Part shown: piece after piece, positions 1 to 11,563 of the stretch | How positions within the stretch are numbered: position 1 is the first letter of the stretch | Layout of the letters: each line of letters begins with the position of its first letter | Assembly (NCBI RefSeq): GCF_037126465.1 | Contig: NC_088208.1 | Location: 41,702,685 to 41,766,684, forward strand | DNA length: 64,000 bases | Direction of reading: 5' to 3' | Origin: Ornithodoros turicata | Lineage: Eukaryota > Arthropoda > Arachnida > Ixodida > Argasidae | The notes under the pieces: model-generated | The model's database searches: none | Seen by the model: the letters and a program-made list of their open reading frames with translations, nothing else | Told to the model about the DNA's origin: nothing | Made by a program: the position numbers and the translations under genes

Positions 1-17
1 AATCAACTTTTTAATTA

Positions 18-1405
18 TTGACTTTAGGGAGCACATTGCAATTGCAATATTAAAGCCTGATCACCACATGAACCTCTCGAACCACTGATGGAGCACTAAT
101 GTAATCTCAGCGGGTGTTATATACAGAGTGTTTCAAAAAACTTGTCATTCGGACTTTATAAAAAAACGGGGCGACGGAAAAATACCGGGTAAACGGCATT
201 TGTGTGGCAACTGAAATTGCCACCTTGTAAAACTATTTTCATTTGATTTTAATTAAAAGAAATTGAATTTCTTTAATTTAACTCCAAAATTTCCCAAGTC
301 AACCTATTTTTGTTTTTGTTTTTTTCACAGAATTAGAGAGCCCGTAGCGAACTTAGTCAGATCCTCCAAGAAATTCGCTCGATATTGCAAATAGAACTGC
401 CCCAAAGAAGTCCCGAAATTGAGGCTTCAGAGTTTCAGGTCTTCAACGGCGCACAAAATCAGTCGCAAAGACGCGCGGAGAGCAGGACATGCTCCTACCC
501 CCACGAAGCTAGTGTAATTTATCGCTGAACCGGCGTGCAGCACAAGACGTGCCGATAACAAGGCGGTTGACATTGCACCATACGTTGATAAGCGGCAAAC
601 AAAAATCATTCCGCCTCTTTTTTTTCGACCTTCTATCTTTCATGGGGGCAGGAGCCTGTGCTGCTCTCTGCGCATCGTCGCGACTGATTTGGTGCGCCGT
701 TGAATACCCGAAACTTTGAAACCTCAATTTCGGGACTTATTTTGGGCCATTTGCAATATCGAGCGGATTCCTTGGTGGATCTGACTAAGTTCGCTCCAGG
801 CTCTCAAATTCTGTAAAAAAAAAACACGTTAGGTTGACTTGGGAAATTTTCAAGTTCAATTAAAGAAATTCAATTTCTTTTAATTAAACTTAAATGAAAA
901 TATTTTTACAAGGTGGCAAATTCAGTTGCCACACAAATGCCGTATTTTTCCGTCGCCCTGTTTTTTATAAAGTCCGAATGACACCCTGTATAGACCCAAG
1001 TATTTCACCTCGGCCGTCCGCTGGAAACAGAAAGTGATAACAAAAAGAGCGCCCTCAGAAAAAAGTCATACGCGATGTTGGCAAACCCTTATCCCGTTAT
1101 GTATCACGATCTTTGTTTTGTTCTTCTTTCATGTGTTCGTAGTCGCTTGCATTTCATCCTGCCGAACCCAGCTCTTGCTTTTCCCTGGTACGATAAGCGC
1201 TGATGATGAGTGGTGATGCGCAGAGTTCTTTGCAAGCAAAAAGAAGAAAAAAAGAAAACAAAGATGATGAATTATTACGATCACTTTCTGTTTCCTGCGG
1301 ACGGCCGAGGTGAAATACTGAGGTCTCACTCAGACTACTTTAGTGCTTCATCAGTGGTTGGAGGGGATCATGTGGCAACTGCAATGTGCTCCCTAAAGTC
1401 AAACC
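18..1405. mobile_element. Large foldback element with a second foldback element nested in its left arm
   Basis: The left arm (18-121, continuing at 992-1043) and the right arm (about 1275-1405) are imperfect reverse complements. Both carry the block CTTTAGGGAGCACATTGCA, then an accactgatg-agcacta block, then a cacctcggccgtccg block. The left arm is continuous only if 122-990 is removed, so that segment is a later insertion. The unpaired centre (about 1044-1274) shows no gene. No transposase is encoded; this looks like a non-autonomous terminal-inverted-repeat element. The outer end lies close to the window edge, so the target duplication cannot be judged. Confidence 0.72.
122..990. mobile_element. 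Foldback element with TACAGGGTG-type tip, 869 bp
   Basis: The ends are inverted: the left begins TACAGAGTG and the right ends CACCCTGTA. The arms pair imperfectly over roughly 350 bp or more. Matching blocks include cattcggactttata, gcatttgtgtggcaact, an oligo-T tract and a block around gcgcc-ttgaa. TA flanks both ends, as expected for a TA-target DNA transposon derivative. Short ORFs inside are products of the arms and resemble nothing. It interrupts the left arm of the element at 18-1405. Confidence 0.75.
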
Positions 1406-1459
1406 GGGACTTTTCATTTGTTGCAAAAGTAAAATGGACTTACAGGCGAGAAATTAGTT

Positions 1460-2287
1460 TTATTCTTCGAGGTAATCTCCAGCTGCACTAATGCACTTGT
1501 CCCAGCGTTTCACGAGGGCTTGGATGCCAGCAGCGTAGAAATCCTTACCGACCAGCCATGATCCGACCACATTCTTGACCTCGTCGTCGCAGCTCAAGTG
1601 GCGGCCCCCAAGGAACGCCTTTAGTGGCCCGAAGAGACTGTAAGGGGGATGTGGCAGCAACTCCAAGCCAAGTTCCTGTAAGGTGCGTGTCGTGAAATGC
1701 GCGGTATGCGGGCGTGCATTGTCCTGTAGGATGAGGACTCCTTTGGTGATGAGGCCCGGCCGCTTTTGCTTCAAGCGCCTTACGCACATCCCCGAGAACC
1801 TGGCAGTAATATGCACTATTGATGGTGGTACCACTGGGCAGAAAATCAACATGAACAACGTCAGCCTTGTCCCAGAAAACCGTGGCCATGACCTTGCCCG
1901 CAGACGGGGTGCTTCGGAACTTCTTGGGAGCTGGCGAGCCCGGATGCTTCCACTGTTTTGATGTGCGTTTAGACTCAGGAGTGAAATGTTATGCCACTCA
2001 AACGCTTTGCTACGTGTATCGTGGCCATACTGAGCCTCAAGTCTTGTGTGAATTTCAGAGGACTTTACGCCTTCATTCACGAGAAACTTGATGACAATTC
2101 GCTGTTCGATGTGCGCGCTCACCTCCTTGTCGGCCATCTTGTCCAGCATGTGTCTTCTGTTTTGCACAAACTTTGGACCACCACGTGGTGAACGCGGAGG
2201 CCTGTCGCGTATGAAAATGACGAAAAAGAAGTAGCGCGAGCCATTTGTACACTCAGGAGACAGAAAGTCCCAGTTTGACTTGAACAC
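1460..2287 (-). pseudogene. Degenerate mariner-type transposase
   Basis: Read on the minus strand, the segment holds scattered but ordered pieces of a mariner transposase. There is an N-terminal helix-turn-helix part (EQRIVIKFLVNEGVKSSEI), a first catalytic block in another frame (ATVFWD, VHVDFLP, TINSAYY), then LILQDNARPHTA with the second catalytic Asp, and a C-terminal part ending in KRWDKCISAAGDYLEE. The usual stretch after HPPYS that carries the third catalytic Asp is missing: HPPYS runs directly into LFGPLK. At least one frameshift separates the first catalytic block from the rest, and the region between the HTH and the catalytic domain is shortened. The element cannot encode an active enzyme. 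The family assignment is firm; the subfamily is not resolved. Confidence 0.85.
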
Positions 2288-2459
2288 CCCTCGTAGTTCC
2301 CTAATTGAGCAAAAAATTGGTTTCTTAGTAGCAGCCCCGTCGAGTAATCCAATGCCAAAAGCAAAACCGCCCTAAGGCAAGGCCCCGTTTTGTTTTCTTC
2401 CCAAATTTGTTGCAGATAAAAGGAAACACCCTGTGGAGCAGTGAGAAAGTGTCATTAAA

Positions 2460-3260
2460 GTTCTTTAAAAAATCTACGTGAGATAAAAATGGGAAACCTT
2501 GTGCACGACACTTGGGAAGGTTTTTGCCACCAAACAGATGTTTTCTGTCAGTGTACCTCATTAATTTGCCTAATTATCATAATTGAACTCAAGAATTATC
2601 AGAGGAAAAGCTTTTTTGCGTTAATTAGAAAGCCCATGGCTACAACACACCATTTCAGTCACAAATACGGGATCTTTCACAGTGTTCCGGCAAAAATTGG
2701 ACACCCGAAAAAACGTAACCACAAAAAAAAAAAAAAAAAAAAAAAAAGAAAGAAACCTCGCTCATGAAGGCGCGCTGCCTAAAGTATGGGGAGGAGGGAA
2801 GGACAACACAGAAAACAGCACAGAACATCCGATGTCGGGGATTATCAGTAACCGGGAACAGATGAGCTTGCGAAGACAAAATGCGTGATTGGGCCGCTCT
2901 CCGCCCTCTGTTTTTCTCATGCTGTTTCCATGTGCAGTCGGAGTGTCTTCGACGCTCGAGCTGATGAAATCCGGAAACGGGCTTGCAGAGATGGCAAGTT
3001 TTCGGATGTCAAATAATTGGGGAATAGTTGAAGAAACTTTAAACGATTGGGATAGCAAGTTGTGGCCGCGGAAAAAAAAGAAAAGAAAGACGTCACCTTT
3101 CCTTGGCAAAATTGTGAGTTCAATCGAGACAATTAGCCTAATTAATGAGGTACACTCATGCAAAACGCTTGTTTTGGGTGGCAAAAACCTTCGGGAGTGT
3201 CTCACCGGACACCGTATGTTCAAAGAAAGTTTTTTCTTGAAAGCCTCCTTCATGTGTAAA
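2460..3260. repeat. Pair of related repeats in inverted orientation
   Basis: A block near 2508-2600 (gtttttgccacc, tgtacctcattaatt, attgaactca) recurs as its reverse complement near 3110-3215 with scattered substitutions. The right copy has the same order of sub-blocks. This is either one foldback element with a long unpaired centre or two insertions of one family facing each other. A run of about 23 A residues lies at 2724-2746. No coding gene is visible; ORFs here are arm products. Confidence 0.6.
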
Positions 3261-3299
3261 GTGCACTTTTATGCAAAGAAAGAGTAGGAGAATTAAATT

Positions 3300-4990
3300 A
3301 CGACTTTCTCGAATACAAAGCAGCTCTAAAAGGCTCAAAGCAAAACCATGAAATGCCAATGCCATTACTTGCCTGTGCTCATCCGCCTGTGTCTCACTTT
3401 ACCCTTGTTGCGCACATAAAACGGACGTCAGAATGTCCGTTCCTAGATGCGGACATCCCGTTCAAGTGCTACAGTATGGAAGGGTCAAAATCTGCGTGGG
3501 TCCGACGTAGCAATAGAGAGCGGTGGTGGTACATGAAACGCAGATTTTGCATTTTCTCCCTCATGAGTCACCATATGAGCTCCATGCGGTTTCCATTCCG
3601 AATTTAAACTCGTTTTTATCACTTACGAGATTAATTATGAAGGGCTGTCATATAAAGCTATATTACGTCCAAGCGGACCGCAAATACGCACGTAGGTTTC
3701 CAACAATAACTTAACCATGAATTTAGGCAAATTTTCACCTACACGTCGACAAGCGCAGCTCTCGAAAAAGCGTCAATGACAAAGTCTTTGAATAAGAAAT
3801 TGGCCGCTTCCCGGTGAGGATTGAAAGTGAACGTTGCGTAAAAAAGAGCCACGACACGGTGTCCAACACTAAGCAACAAATGCTGTGAGAAAATACTTAC
3901 TGGCAACTTGAGAAACGATGATACACAGTGTGAGCGGCCAGGAAGCTTCTACACGACTCAGTGGAAGCATCTCCATGAAACCCACATAAAGGACAGATTC
4001 TGCTTTCATTAAAAGCATGGACACAAAGACGTACCATGAAGCACATATGGCTACAGGCAAACATTCTCGGGAGTCCATGCATACACAGCTAGATTCATTT
4101 GGCAACAGACGTACGGTATTTTCAACATGTGATTGTCACTTGAGGTTGCGGTTCTTTCCGGAGGTTTCTGGTATTGGATGACGTGGTGATAAGGGACTTG
4201 AGATATCTTCAGTCTTCAACTAGGCTGGGCGGCACAGCTGCTGCCTGCAAGTCCAAACTAATCTAGTCAAAAAATTCATGTTGAACATTGTAATCGCACC
4301 ATCAGCTCTAGTTTATGCTATTCTTTTTTATAATCGGATAAGAGCTGGATTTCATTCTTGAAGGTGAGGATCAGGTGTCGCAGCTTTCGTTGGTCAAGTC
4401 CTTGGTCGTTGCTTTGAGAACACTTTTTGTTAATCCCTTTGTGGGCTGTACTCTGGTAAAAAAAGGCTCTTTTGATTTGCTGTAGAATTTTGGATGGTAC
4501 TCGCATGGTGGAATACCCGGATGTGGAGATGTCTATGCATCAGAGACGTCTCTGTAAGTAGTAAGCGCAGGGGTTTCAAACAGCTGCTGGCACTCTCGAC
4601 AACATTTCTTTCCAATCATTGTTTTTTTTACCCTGTCCATATGAAGCATATTGATTCCTTATGGTAAAAATATATCATTTCACTGCCAGGTAGCAATCAT
4701 ATTGTAGTGTCGTTTATGCTACTACATATAAAACATGATTAGACGCGCTCACATGAAACGACATACAGCACTTTCTCCCGTCATATTTGAGAATCGTTTC
4801 TTTTCTCTCCATGATTTGAGCTTGAAGCCCCCGATATTAAATCAGTTGTACATTGCTGCCCATTCCAAATACGGATCCCTTGGATCGGTGGAACCCGATT
4901 ATTCTACGGTAAGTTGGCGTATAGATGAAATTAAAATTTCATGGGTGCTAGACTCGTCGTTTCTTGAAACACGAAGAAAGTTCAAAAAAT
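3300..4990. other. Intergenic, no gene recognised
   Basis: Only short ORFs without family resemblance are present on either strand. The base composition is moderately AT-rich and unremarkable. I see no splice-consistent conserved exon, hairpin or tandem repeat in this stretch. Confidence 0.5.
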
Positions 4991-5007
4991 GGGAGGGAGC
5001 GCAACCC

Positions 5008-5269
5008 GTGGCCCACGTGAGCGCTCCTGACTGTCAATCAAACCTCAGGTCAAGGCTACCGAGACGCGCGCACTTTGAAATATTTTCATGACGTCAAAAT
5101 GACGTTTTGGCTGCCCGGGAGGATGGTGTCTTCGGGAGATATGAGGAAATACAGCCGTTGGACAGTTTCTCTGGCCCACGTGACGGCCCGTGTTGTCAAT
5201 CAAACCAAAGTACAAGGAAAGGGAAAATGCTGCTTTTGGCACAAGTTCCGTGACGTCAAAATGACGTAG
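5008..5269. promoter_or_regulatory. Duplicated E-box / CRE module
   Basis: Two diverged copies of a module lie in tandem about 162 bp apart. Each copy has CACGTG (5014-5019; 5177-5182), then TGTCAATCAAAC (5032-5043; 5194-5205), then a full palindromic CRE, TGACGTCA (5089-5096; 5251-5258), followed by AAATGACG. The E-box to CRE spacing is 75 and 74 bp. bZIP and bHLH factors are known to bind these words. Whether they act on the opsin gene 2 kb downstream or on something else is unknown. Confidence 0.55.
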
Positions 5270-5493
5270 CGCAACGTTTTTTTCTACCGAGAAAAGGTCA
5301 AGGAAAGATAGTGGCGAACTTCCAAGTTTGTTAGAAAGAGTTGCGGCCGCTTTTATTGCCGTGATTTACTACTGCGCCTCTGAGTCCACACTTATCATGA
5401 GTATCGTTCGAAATGCCAAACGATGGTTTTTGCCAGTTTTACCGACTGTCGTAGAACGCTGTTCGTTCGCTGTGTGACCATCTGCGCAGAGCC

Positions 5494-5742
5494 TACACTA
5501 TCAGAACAGAACTTCACTGCATAGCATGTTGTGCGCCGACTACAGACACGAACGATATGCTTATCGCTTCCGATTTCAAGTTGAACCATCCGATTTGACA
5601 CTGGCATTTTTATAGCAATTATCGCATATCCAAATTGCTATACGCTCCCTCGCTCTTTGAATCAGAAGGGGTAATCCTATAATTCGTCTCTATGGTTTAT
5701 GGATGACGTGCTATGCGGTGAAGTTCTGTTCTGAGATTGTAG
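5494..5742. mobile_element. MITE, same family as 30913-31159 and 31700-31953
   Basis: The terminal inverted repeat reads ACACTATCAGAACAGAACTT on the left. The complement of the right end is ACAATCTCAGAACAGAACTT. Both continue into CAC(T/C)GCATAGCA. The interior has no coding potential. The two elements near 31 kb share the GAACTTC-C-GC-TAGCACG block but differ inside. Confidence 0.6.
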
Positions 5743-7130
5743 GATCCACGCAAGATGCGCTTCTCGTCATGGATAATGATATCCCTTCGCACAAGATTGT
5801 TGTGTTCTTCACGTATGACATTGTACTTCCCTTGTTGCACAAAAATGGGATTTTCCATTGAGACGCGGAGGAGGGCAACAGCTTTCCTTCTGATTAACAG
5901 ATGCATCATAAATATAAAATGCACACAACAGAGACATGAACACTGCATGTGCAGGGCGTTGGAAAGAGTCGGTGCTCTTCTATGCAGCGGAGCAGCACCT
6001 CGAAATGAGCGCTTGCAAGTGCACGGGCCCAGGGTTTTCCGTCCCATTTACGATGAAGTGGTTGTGTCGTCGCAGTGCGGGCACTAGTCTGTTTATATGT
6101 GCTCAAATTTACACAAGGTCATTCTGAAAAAGAAGCCAGTAGGAGAAAGGAAATAGGAAAAAATAGTTTTCAACCCAAGTGTTGCTGTGTTCACTGATCC
6201 CAAATACACTTATAGCACACATGACGATACAGCGAGTGTGTCATGTAATGTGGCACGAAACAGAGGCTTAAAATTCTACTTCGGGGTGTCACTGGCGCTT
6301 GTCATCGACTAACTTTTGGTGTGACTTGCGCGCACTTTTCGATTTTCAGTCGCGAGAAATATTCTGAATAGATCTCTGAAATGTGCCAAGTCAGCGCAAC
6401 TTTTTTAATGTCTTTGTTTTTTGTCTTTCTTTGTGTTTTTCCTTGTCCGTAACAGGAAGGGCATTTCGTTTTCTCAACCAATTTCAACACAAAACACATT
6501 GGCCTTCAGCAATAAAAATAGCTGGGGAGAATTTTCTTTGCGCAAAAGCTCGACGGCGTTAATTACTCCGTCACTTAATGTAGAATACTGTGGAAAGAAA
6601 AGATGAGTTTCCCCTTCAGTTCCCTCTTCCATGCTTCTGGTGATAGCTTCGTCTTTTCGACCTTTTATGCTTTTTTTGTTTTGTTTGTTTGCATAACTTG
6701 ACGGAGGACAATGTCCGTGAATCGTACAACACTTTTCCTTTTTACCCTTACAAGTAGCGCGGGTGTTTTGTTATGCCATATGATCAGGCCTCGAGCCATG
6801 CTGTTTCTGTATGTATTCAGTTTGGAAGAAATGCTGAACACAGTTATGCGCCTCGAGATCTGAAATAAAATAATGTTCGCGCTCTGCATTTCACTCTTCA
6901 CCGGAGCGGACAGAAGCGGTCACGCTCGAGCCAGTGGGCGGGCCGCGCACACACTGATCTTGATCGGCACTGACGTAGACCCAACTTCAGTTGCCGAGAA
7001 AGGGAAACATTTTTCTTGAACTTGGGAAGTTCAAAACTCCTCCCCGCGCGACGTCATCTTTTGAACTTAGTTCTGCTTTGACGACACACTTTCGAGATCT
7101 GGTTATCTCGGCAGTAGAGACCGGCAGCGC
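5743..7130. other. Opsin upstream intergenic region
   Basis: No exon is recognised. The last 250 bp before the opsin TATA box are GC-richer and hold a GACGTCA half-CRE near 7050. I looked for the paired-homeodomain palindrome typical of insect rhodopsin promoters close to the TATA box and did not see a good match. Confidence 0.4.
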
Positions 7131-7134
7131 TGGG

Positions 7135-7140
7135 TATAAA
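7135..7140 (+). promoter_or_regulatory. Probable TATA box of the opsin gene
   Basis: TATAAA lies in the context GGGTATAAAATTGG, about 250 bp upstream of the predicted start codon. Transcription would then begin near 7165, giving a 5' UTR of about 220 nt. This is inferred from position and sequence only. Confidence 0.5.
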
Positions 7141-7385
7141 ATTGGATGATAAATGTGGTTTGATAAAGCGAACAGGTGCTAACACACATTATTTCATGTC
7201 GCACGAGTGGCAAGTTTTCTGTCCATTTCACGTCTTTGCTTTTCGTTGTTAGTTGCACCCTGAATGCATGGAGAACAAGAGCCAGTTGTCGTTAATCCAG
7301 TTTGGCGACTTGAAACCTCATCGAGTCCGTAATGCATTTAGTGCGTTTTCCTACGGACGACTTTAGCAGTCTGCGACTCGCAACC

Positions 7386-8871
7386 ATGTCTACTACCATG
7401 TCAGCGTGAGTTGTCTCTGTTGTGAATTTCTTTCGGAGGCTAGTTACAGTTAACTCTGATAATATGGCGGAGATATTCTTGTTCTTTCTATCAGAGACGA
7501 TGGTTTCTTTCTAGAATGTCGCTGCTAGAGGAGTTGGCGTCTCCTTACATGAAAAATGGCACCGTGGTGGAAAATCTTCCGGACGACATGCTTTACATGA
7601 TCCACCCCCACTGGTACGGCTTCAGGCCCATGAATCCTCTGTGGCATAGCCTTTTGGGTTTCGCCATGGTAGTATTGGGCATCATCAGCGTGGTGGGCAA
7701 CAGCATGGTCATCTATATCATGACCACCACAAAATCTCTAAGGACGCCAACCAACATGCTCGTCATCAATCTTGCCTTTTCTGACTGGTACGGCATTTAT
7801 TCTTGCCACGTAAGTTAATTGCTCTGAAAATGACGCAAAAGGTACGTTTGAAAAATGTGTTGTGACGTACGTGAGATGACGGTGCCAGATGTATGTAACC
7901 GTGGTGTATGTTAGGTGCATGATGGCATTCATGATGCCCACCATGGCAGCTAACTGCTTCGCTGAGACGTGGATTCTCGGTCCGTTCATGTGCGAAGTAT
8001 ACGGCATGGTGGGATCTCTGTTCGGCTGTGGTTCTATCTGGTCCATGGTAATGATCACTCTGGACCGATACAACGTCATCGTGCGCGGAGTGGCAGCTGC
8101 TCCATTGACCCACAGGAGGGCTGCTCTGATGATCCTCTTCGTATGGATGTGGTCCATTGGCTGGACTCTGCTGCCCTTCTTCGGATGGAGCAGGTATGTC
8201 CACCCACAGCGTCACTTTCTTTTTCCTATTCCCTTTCTCACGCTCAGGTATGTTCCTGAGGGCAACATGACAAGCTGCACCGTCGACTATTTGACGAAGG
8301 AGTGGTGGTCCGCTTCCTACGTGGTCGCCTACGCGGGTGGTGTCTACTGGACACCACTATTCGTCAACATCTTCTGCTACTCTAAGATCGTCAAGGCCGT
8401 CGCTATGCACGAGAAACAGTTGAGGGTGCAGGCCAGAAAGATGAACGTCGCCTCGCTCAGAGCAAACACTGAACAGCAGAAGACCAGCGCCGAGGCTCGC
8501 CTGGCCAAGGTACAACATTTTACGGGACGAGGTGTCCATCTTTTCACCTAACCCTGAACCCGCAGATCGCACTGATGACGGTCGGCCTTTGGTTCATGGC
8601 TTGGACCCCATATTTAACCATCGCCTGGGCTGGCATCTTCAGCGACGGCACCAAGTTGACTCCCCTGGCAACTATCTGGGGATCTGTGTTCGCCAAAGCC
8701 AACGCCTGCTACAATCCTATCGTGTACGGCATCAGTCATCCCAAATATCGCTCAGCCCTCTACCGACGATTCCCCGCCCTGGTGTGCGCTCCTCCTGACA
8801 TGAGCGACACCCGCTCGGAGGCCTCGGGAATAACCACAGTCGAAGAGAAGGTCATGACAACCGAAACCTAA
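7386..8871 (+). CDS. r-type (Gq-coupled) visual opsin, five coding exons
   Basis: Exons: 7386-7405, 7515-7787, 7915-8193, 8248-8509, 8566-8871. All introns are GT-AG and short (54-127 bp), and the phases join to 379 residues. The product is a seven-helix photoreceptor that binds retinal and signals through Gq in rhabdomeric photoreceptors. Visible marks: an N-terminal glycosylation site NGT (residues 21-23), GN in helix 1, DRY at 148-150, disulfide cysteines C124 and C201, E195 in loop 2 in the position of the usual counterion, [17 protein letters not shown] in the third cytoplasmic loop, the retinal-binding lysine K322 in [10 protein letters not shown], and NPIVY at 328-332. ATG at 7516 sits directly after a strong acceptor. 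The upstream mini-exon MSTTMSA (Kozak-like AACCATG) joins in frame, so I start at 7386; ATG 7516 is the alternative. Sequence type suggests an arthropod long/middle-wave opsin; spectral class is not determined. Confidence 0.93.
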
Positions 8872-8963
8872 GTTGTAGAGAGAAAAGCAGAAAAATAGCT
8901 TAGGATTGACTCTTTGACCGGTTGGTGCCTTTTGGAGATTATTACATTGAGGGCTCCCCTATC

Positions 8964-8969
8964 AATAAA
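8964..8969 (+). terminator. Opsin polyadenylation signal
   Basis: AATAAA lies 93 bp after the opsin stop codon, in atcAATAAAcatag. It is the first canonical signal downstream, giving a short 3' UTR of roughly 110-120 nt. Confidence 0.6.
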
Positions 8970-9294
8970 CATAGTGGCAGTGTGTGCATTCGCGTCTCTT
9001 GGCGGCCTTCTAGAAGTTCCAGATTCAAGGTCTTGTCATCATAGATAAATTGGACGTTTGCTCGGTCTGTCAACAGAACCATGTCGGCAATTTTCGGTTC
9101 CTGTCCAGAAGCAAATCTATGAATGCATGATGCAAACATTGAGTGACGAGCGCCGTCATACTCAACCGACTCATAGTTTTCTGGGACAAGGCAAGTGACA
9201 GAAGGGTGAAACAGTACTGTAGCCAGTGACGTCACTGCGGGTGACGCGACGCCCGTCGTTCTCACTACAGAGTGCATGAGGAGCACTCTGTAAC

Positions 9295-9465
9295 CCATAG
9301 ATTGACAAGTTACCCGTCAAAAAGAACTCGTTACAAGTTAAGTTACCGTGTGCAAAATGTAATTAAGTTAGTAACAAAGTTCTTGAGCCTGAAATGTAAC
9401 TCGCAGTTACTGGGTTACTTAAAAAAAAGAACGAGTTACTTCCAAGTTACTTCGGACACAAAATA
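9295..9465. repeat. GTTAC/GTAAC-rich degenerate repeat
   Basis: Words such as AACTCGTTAC, AAGTTAC, GTAACTCG and GAGTTACTT recur many times in about 170 bp on both strands. The pattern is a degenerate short-period repeat, probably part of a dispersed element. No coding potential. Confidence 0.55.
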
Positions 9466-9469
9466 GCAT

Positions 9470-11560
9470 TAGGTAATAGCAGGTGCAGCGTGCGTGAGCA
9501 GTTGAGTTAGACTTTGAGTTGCCTGCGGAGGAGTGCAACACGCTTAGATCGTTTTCGTTTATGTCCAACAATAGACCTCTCCCTGTTTGTAAACAAATTA
9601 CGTCATAGTGTTCGACAGCGCCAAAATTTGGTAGAATTGAACTACGCTCGAAGCTAGAGGTGAACAAGGTCGCGCCCGAAAGCCACGGGCTTGAGGGGAT
9701 TACTATATGGTCCCTTAAAGGGACGCGACCCTCGGTCCTACTTTTCTTTCAATGGGAGGCAGCGAACAAGTGCCCGTTCGTGGAACCCAGCCCTCCCCTT
9801 CCGATTTGTTTCGGTTTGAGTTTGTCTACCAATGTCATGATGACGTTTCTCTGGTCTATTCGAACGCTTTGCGTCTTACGTGGCCACGTAGCGGTGGGAA
9901 AGCCAACTTTTTGTGTGAGTCGTCCGATATCGGAACCAGTCAAAAGTGTATGTGGCGGGCGTCATGCAGATCAAAAATGTGTGAATCGGTTGTGTAATTT
10001 TGCCGGTTTCAATCGCTTTAAACTGAGATCGACTAATTTCTGTCCTCAGCGGTCAATAAGGCATAAGACCATATGCAGAAGCAGGTTTGTCAGCGTTATT
10101 ACAATTTTTTGAGCTTTTCTTCCTGCGCACCGCACTTGCATGTGTTTTCTTTCATACCTTTTACAGTAACTTTGCAAAGGTTGCACCCACACCAAAAGGA
10201 TGCAGAGGTCTCATTACCTGAGCGGGACAAAGCGACAAGGTCCAAGCTAGTTGGAAGTTCATGTCTAAATTGAAAACATACATCACGAACGATATACGGT
10301 CTGATTACGGCAATCAATTAGGATCATTGGCCAAAAAAAGACGGAATTCACGGAGTAGCTTATTTTGTGACACGTACGTTTGACGGCCCACACCCATCTT
10401 CTACTCCTGTCCACTTCGTGTGGATTTGGCGGGAAAGCGATTACATTCGCTGCACCGCATTGCCGCCTGGCTCCCACCTCACACTTGCTGTACGGGGGGG
10501 GGTCGTTGGATGTAGTTCCCAATTCAACCTAATGTTACGACTCCCAATTCAAGCTAGTGTTTTCCTATTGTTGGTCAGACAGCTTTTACAGTTGTTCTGT
10601 CATACTTTCTAGGTCAGCAGAAGTGGAGTTGAAGAGCCAATGAATCACCGAATGAGAGGGCAACAGCTTTCATTGTCCATAAACATCAACACGGAAAAGG
10701 TGCAGGGGACAGTTGTAAAACTCGTGTCTCCTTTTATTTTCTTCTTTTACAATGAAGCTCAAACTTATAAACTCAACACTGGTGTCTGACCAACAGTAGA
10801 GAAATACTAGCATCCAGCGAACGATATCGCTAGCGAACTAGTGCTGCGAATTATGTCGGATTTGTTTCATCAGTTATCCGCAACCACGCGCAGGAACATG
10901 TGGGACCATTTTTCTGCCCACACAACCAGGGACCATTTTTTTTGCTACGCCCGGCGTTCTCGTACGTATTTGTGCACCCAACAGTTCGTTGCGGCATTAC
11001 TTTTAGCAGCTATCAACTCAGGCGAGGCGTCACCGAAGCAAGGTGAATATTGAAAGCGTACGAATAACCCTCGAGAACCGAGCGGACTCACACAGCAAGT
11101 TCTTATGGCTGCCGCCAGGATTCTCCGTGGCGCGGCGGACGCTTTGCACGAAGCGTATAGACAACGCAGGTGGTATTGTTCATTGCTTTTGACGTCGTAA
11201 TTGTGCCTCTCCTGCACGTGAGTACCCAAGAATATAACAAATAGAGCAGTTGCAAAAGGATCTGTTGTCCGCACCCCCAGAACCCATATCATGCGTCTTC
11301 TGCTAGCGTAGACACGGAAGTCGACCCTTTTCCCATGATTCTGAGAAAGAGAAGCAAATAGCCGGCCACGTGGCAACCCATCGGACTGTTTTTTGTTTCC
11401 CGCCCTGAAAAAAGTTTGAAAGGAAAATTATTCTTAGAGGTGATCGACAATAAAATCGTCACCACTACCATCATTATCGTCATTGTCATCGTCGTCGGTG
11501 ATCGGAGCAGGGGAGCAGCCAGGAGCAGCTCACTATGGCCATAAGCTCACTGATCTCTAT
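9470..11560. other. Intergenic, no gene recognised
   Basis: Short ORFs on both strands (up to about 150 codons) show no family resemblance and no consistent splice structure. No strong hairpin or tandem repeat was seen. Confidence 0.45.
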
Positions 11561-11563
11561 ATG

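Noticed and set aside
10945..11376. 143-codon minus-strand ORF as a gene
   Set aside because: No family resemblance, and no start context or splice support.
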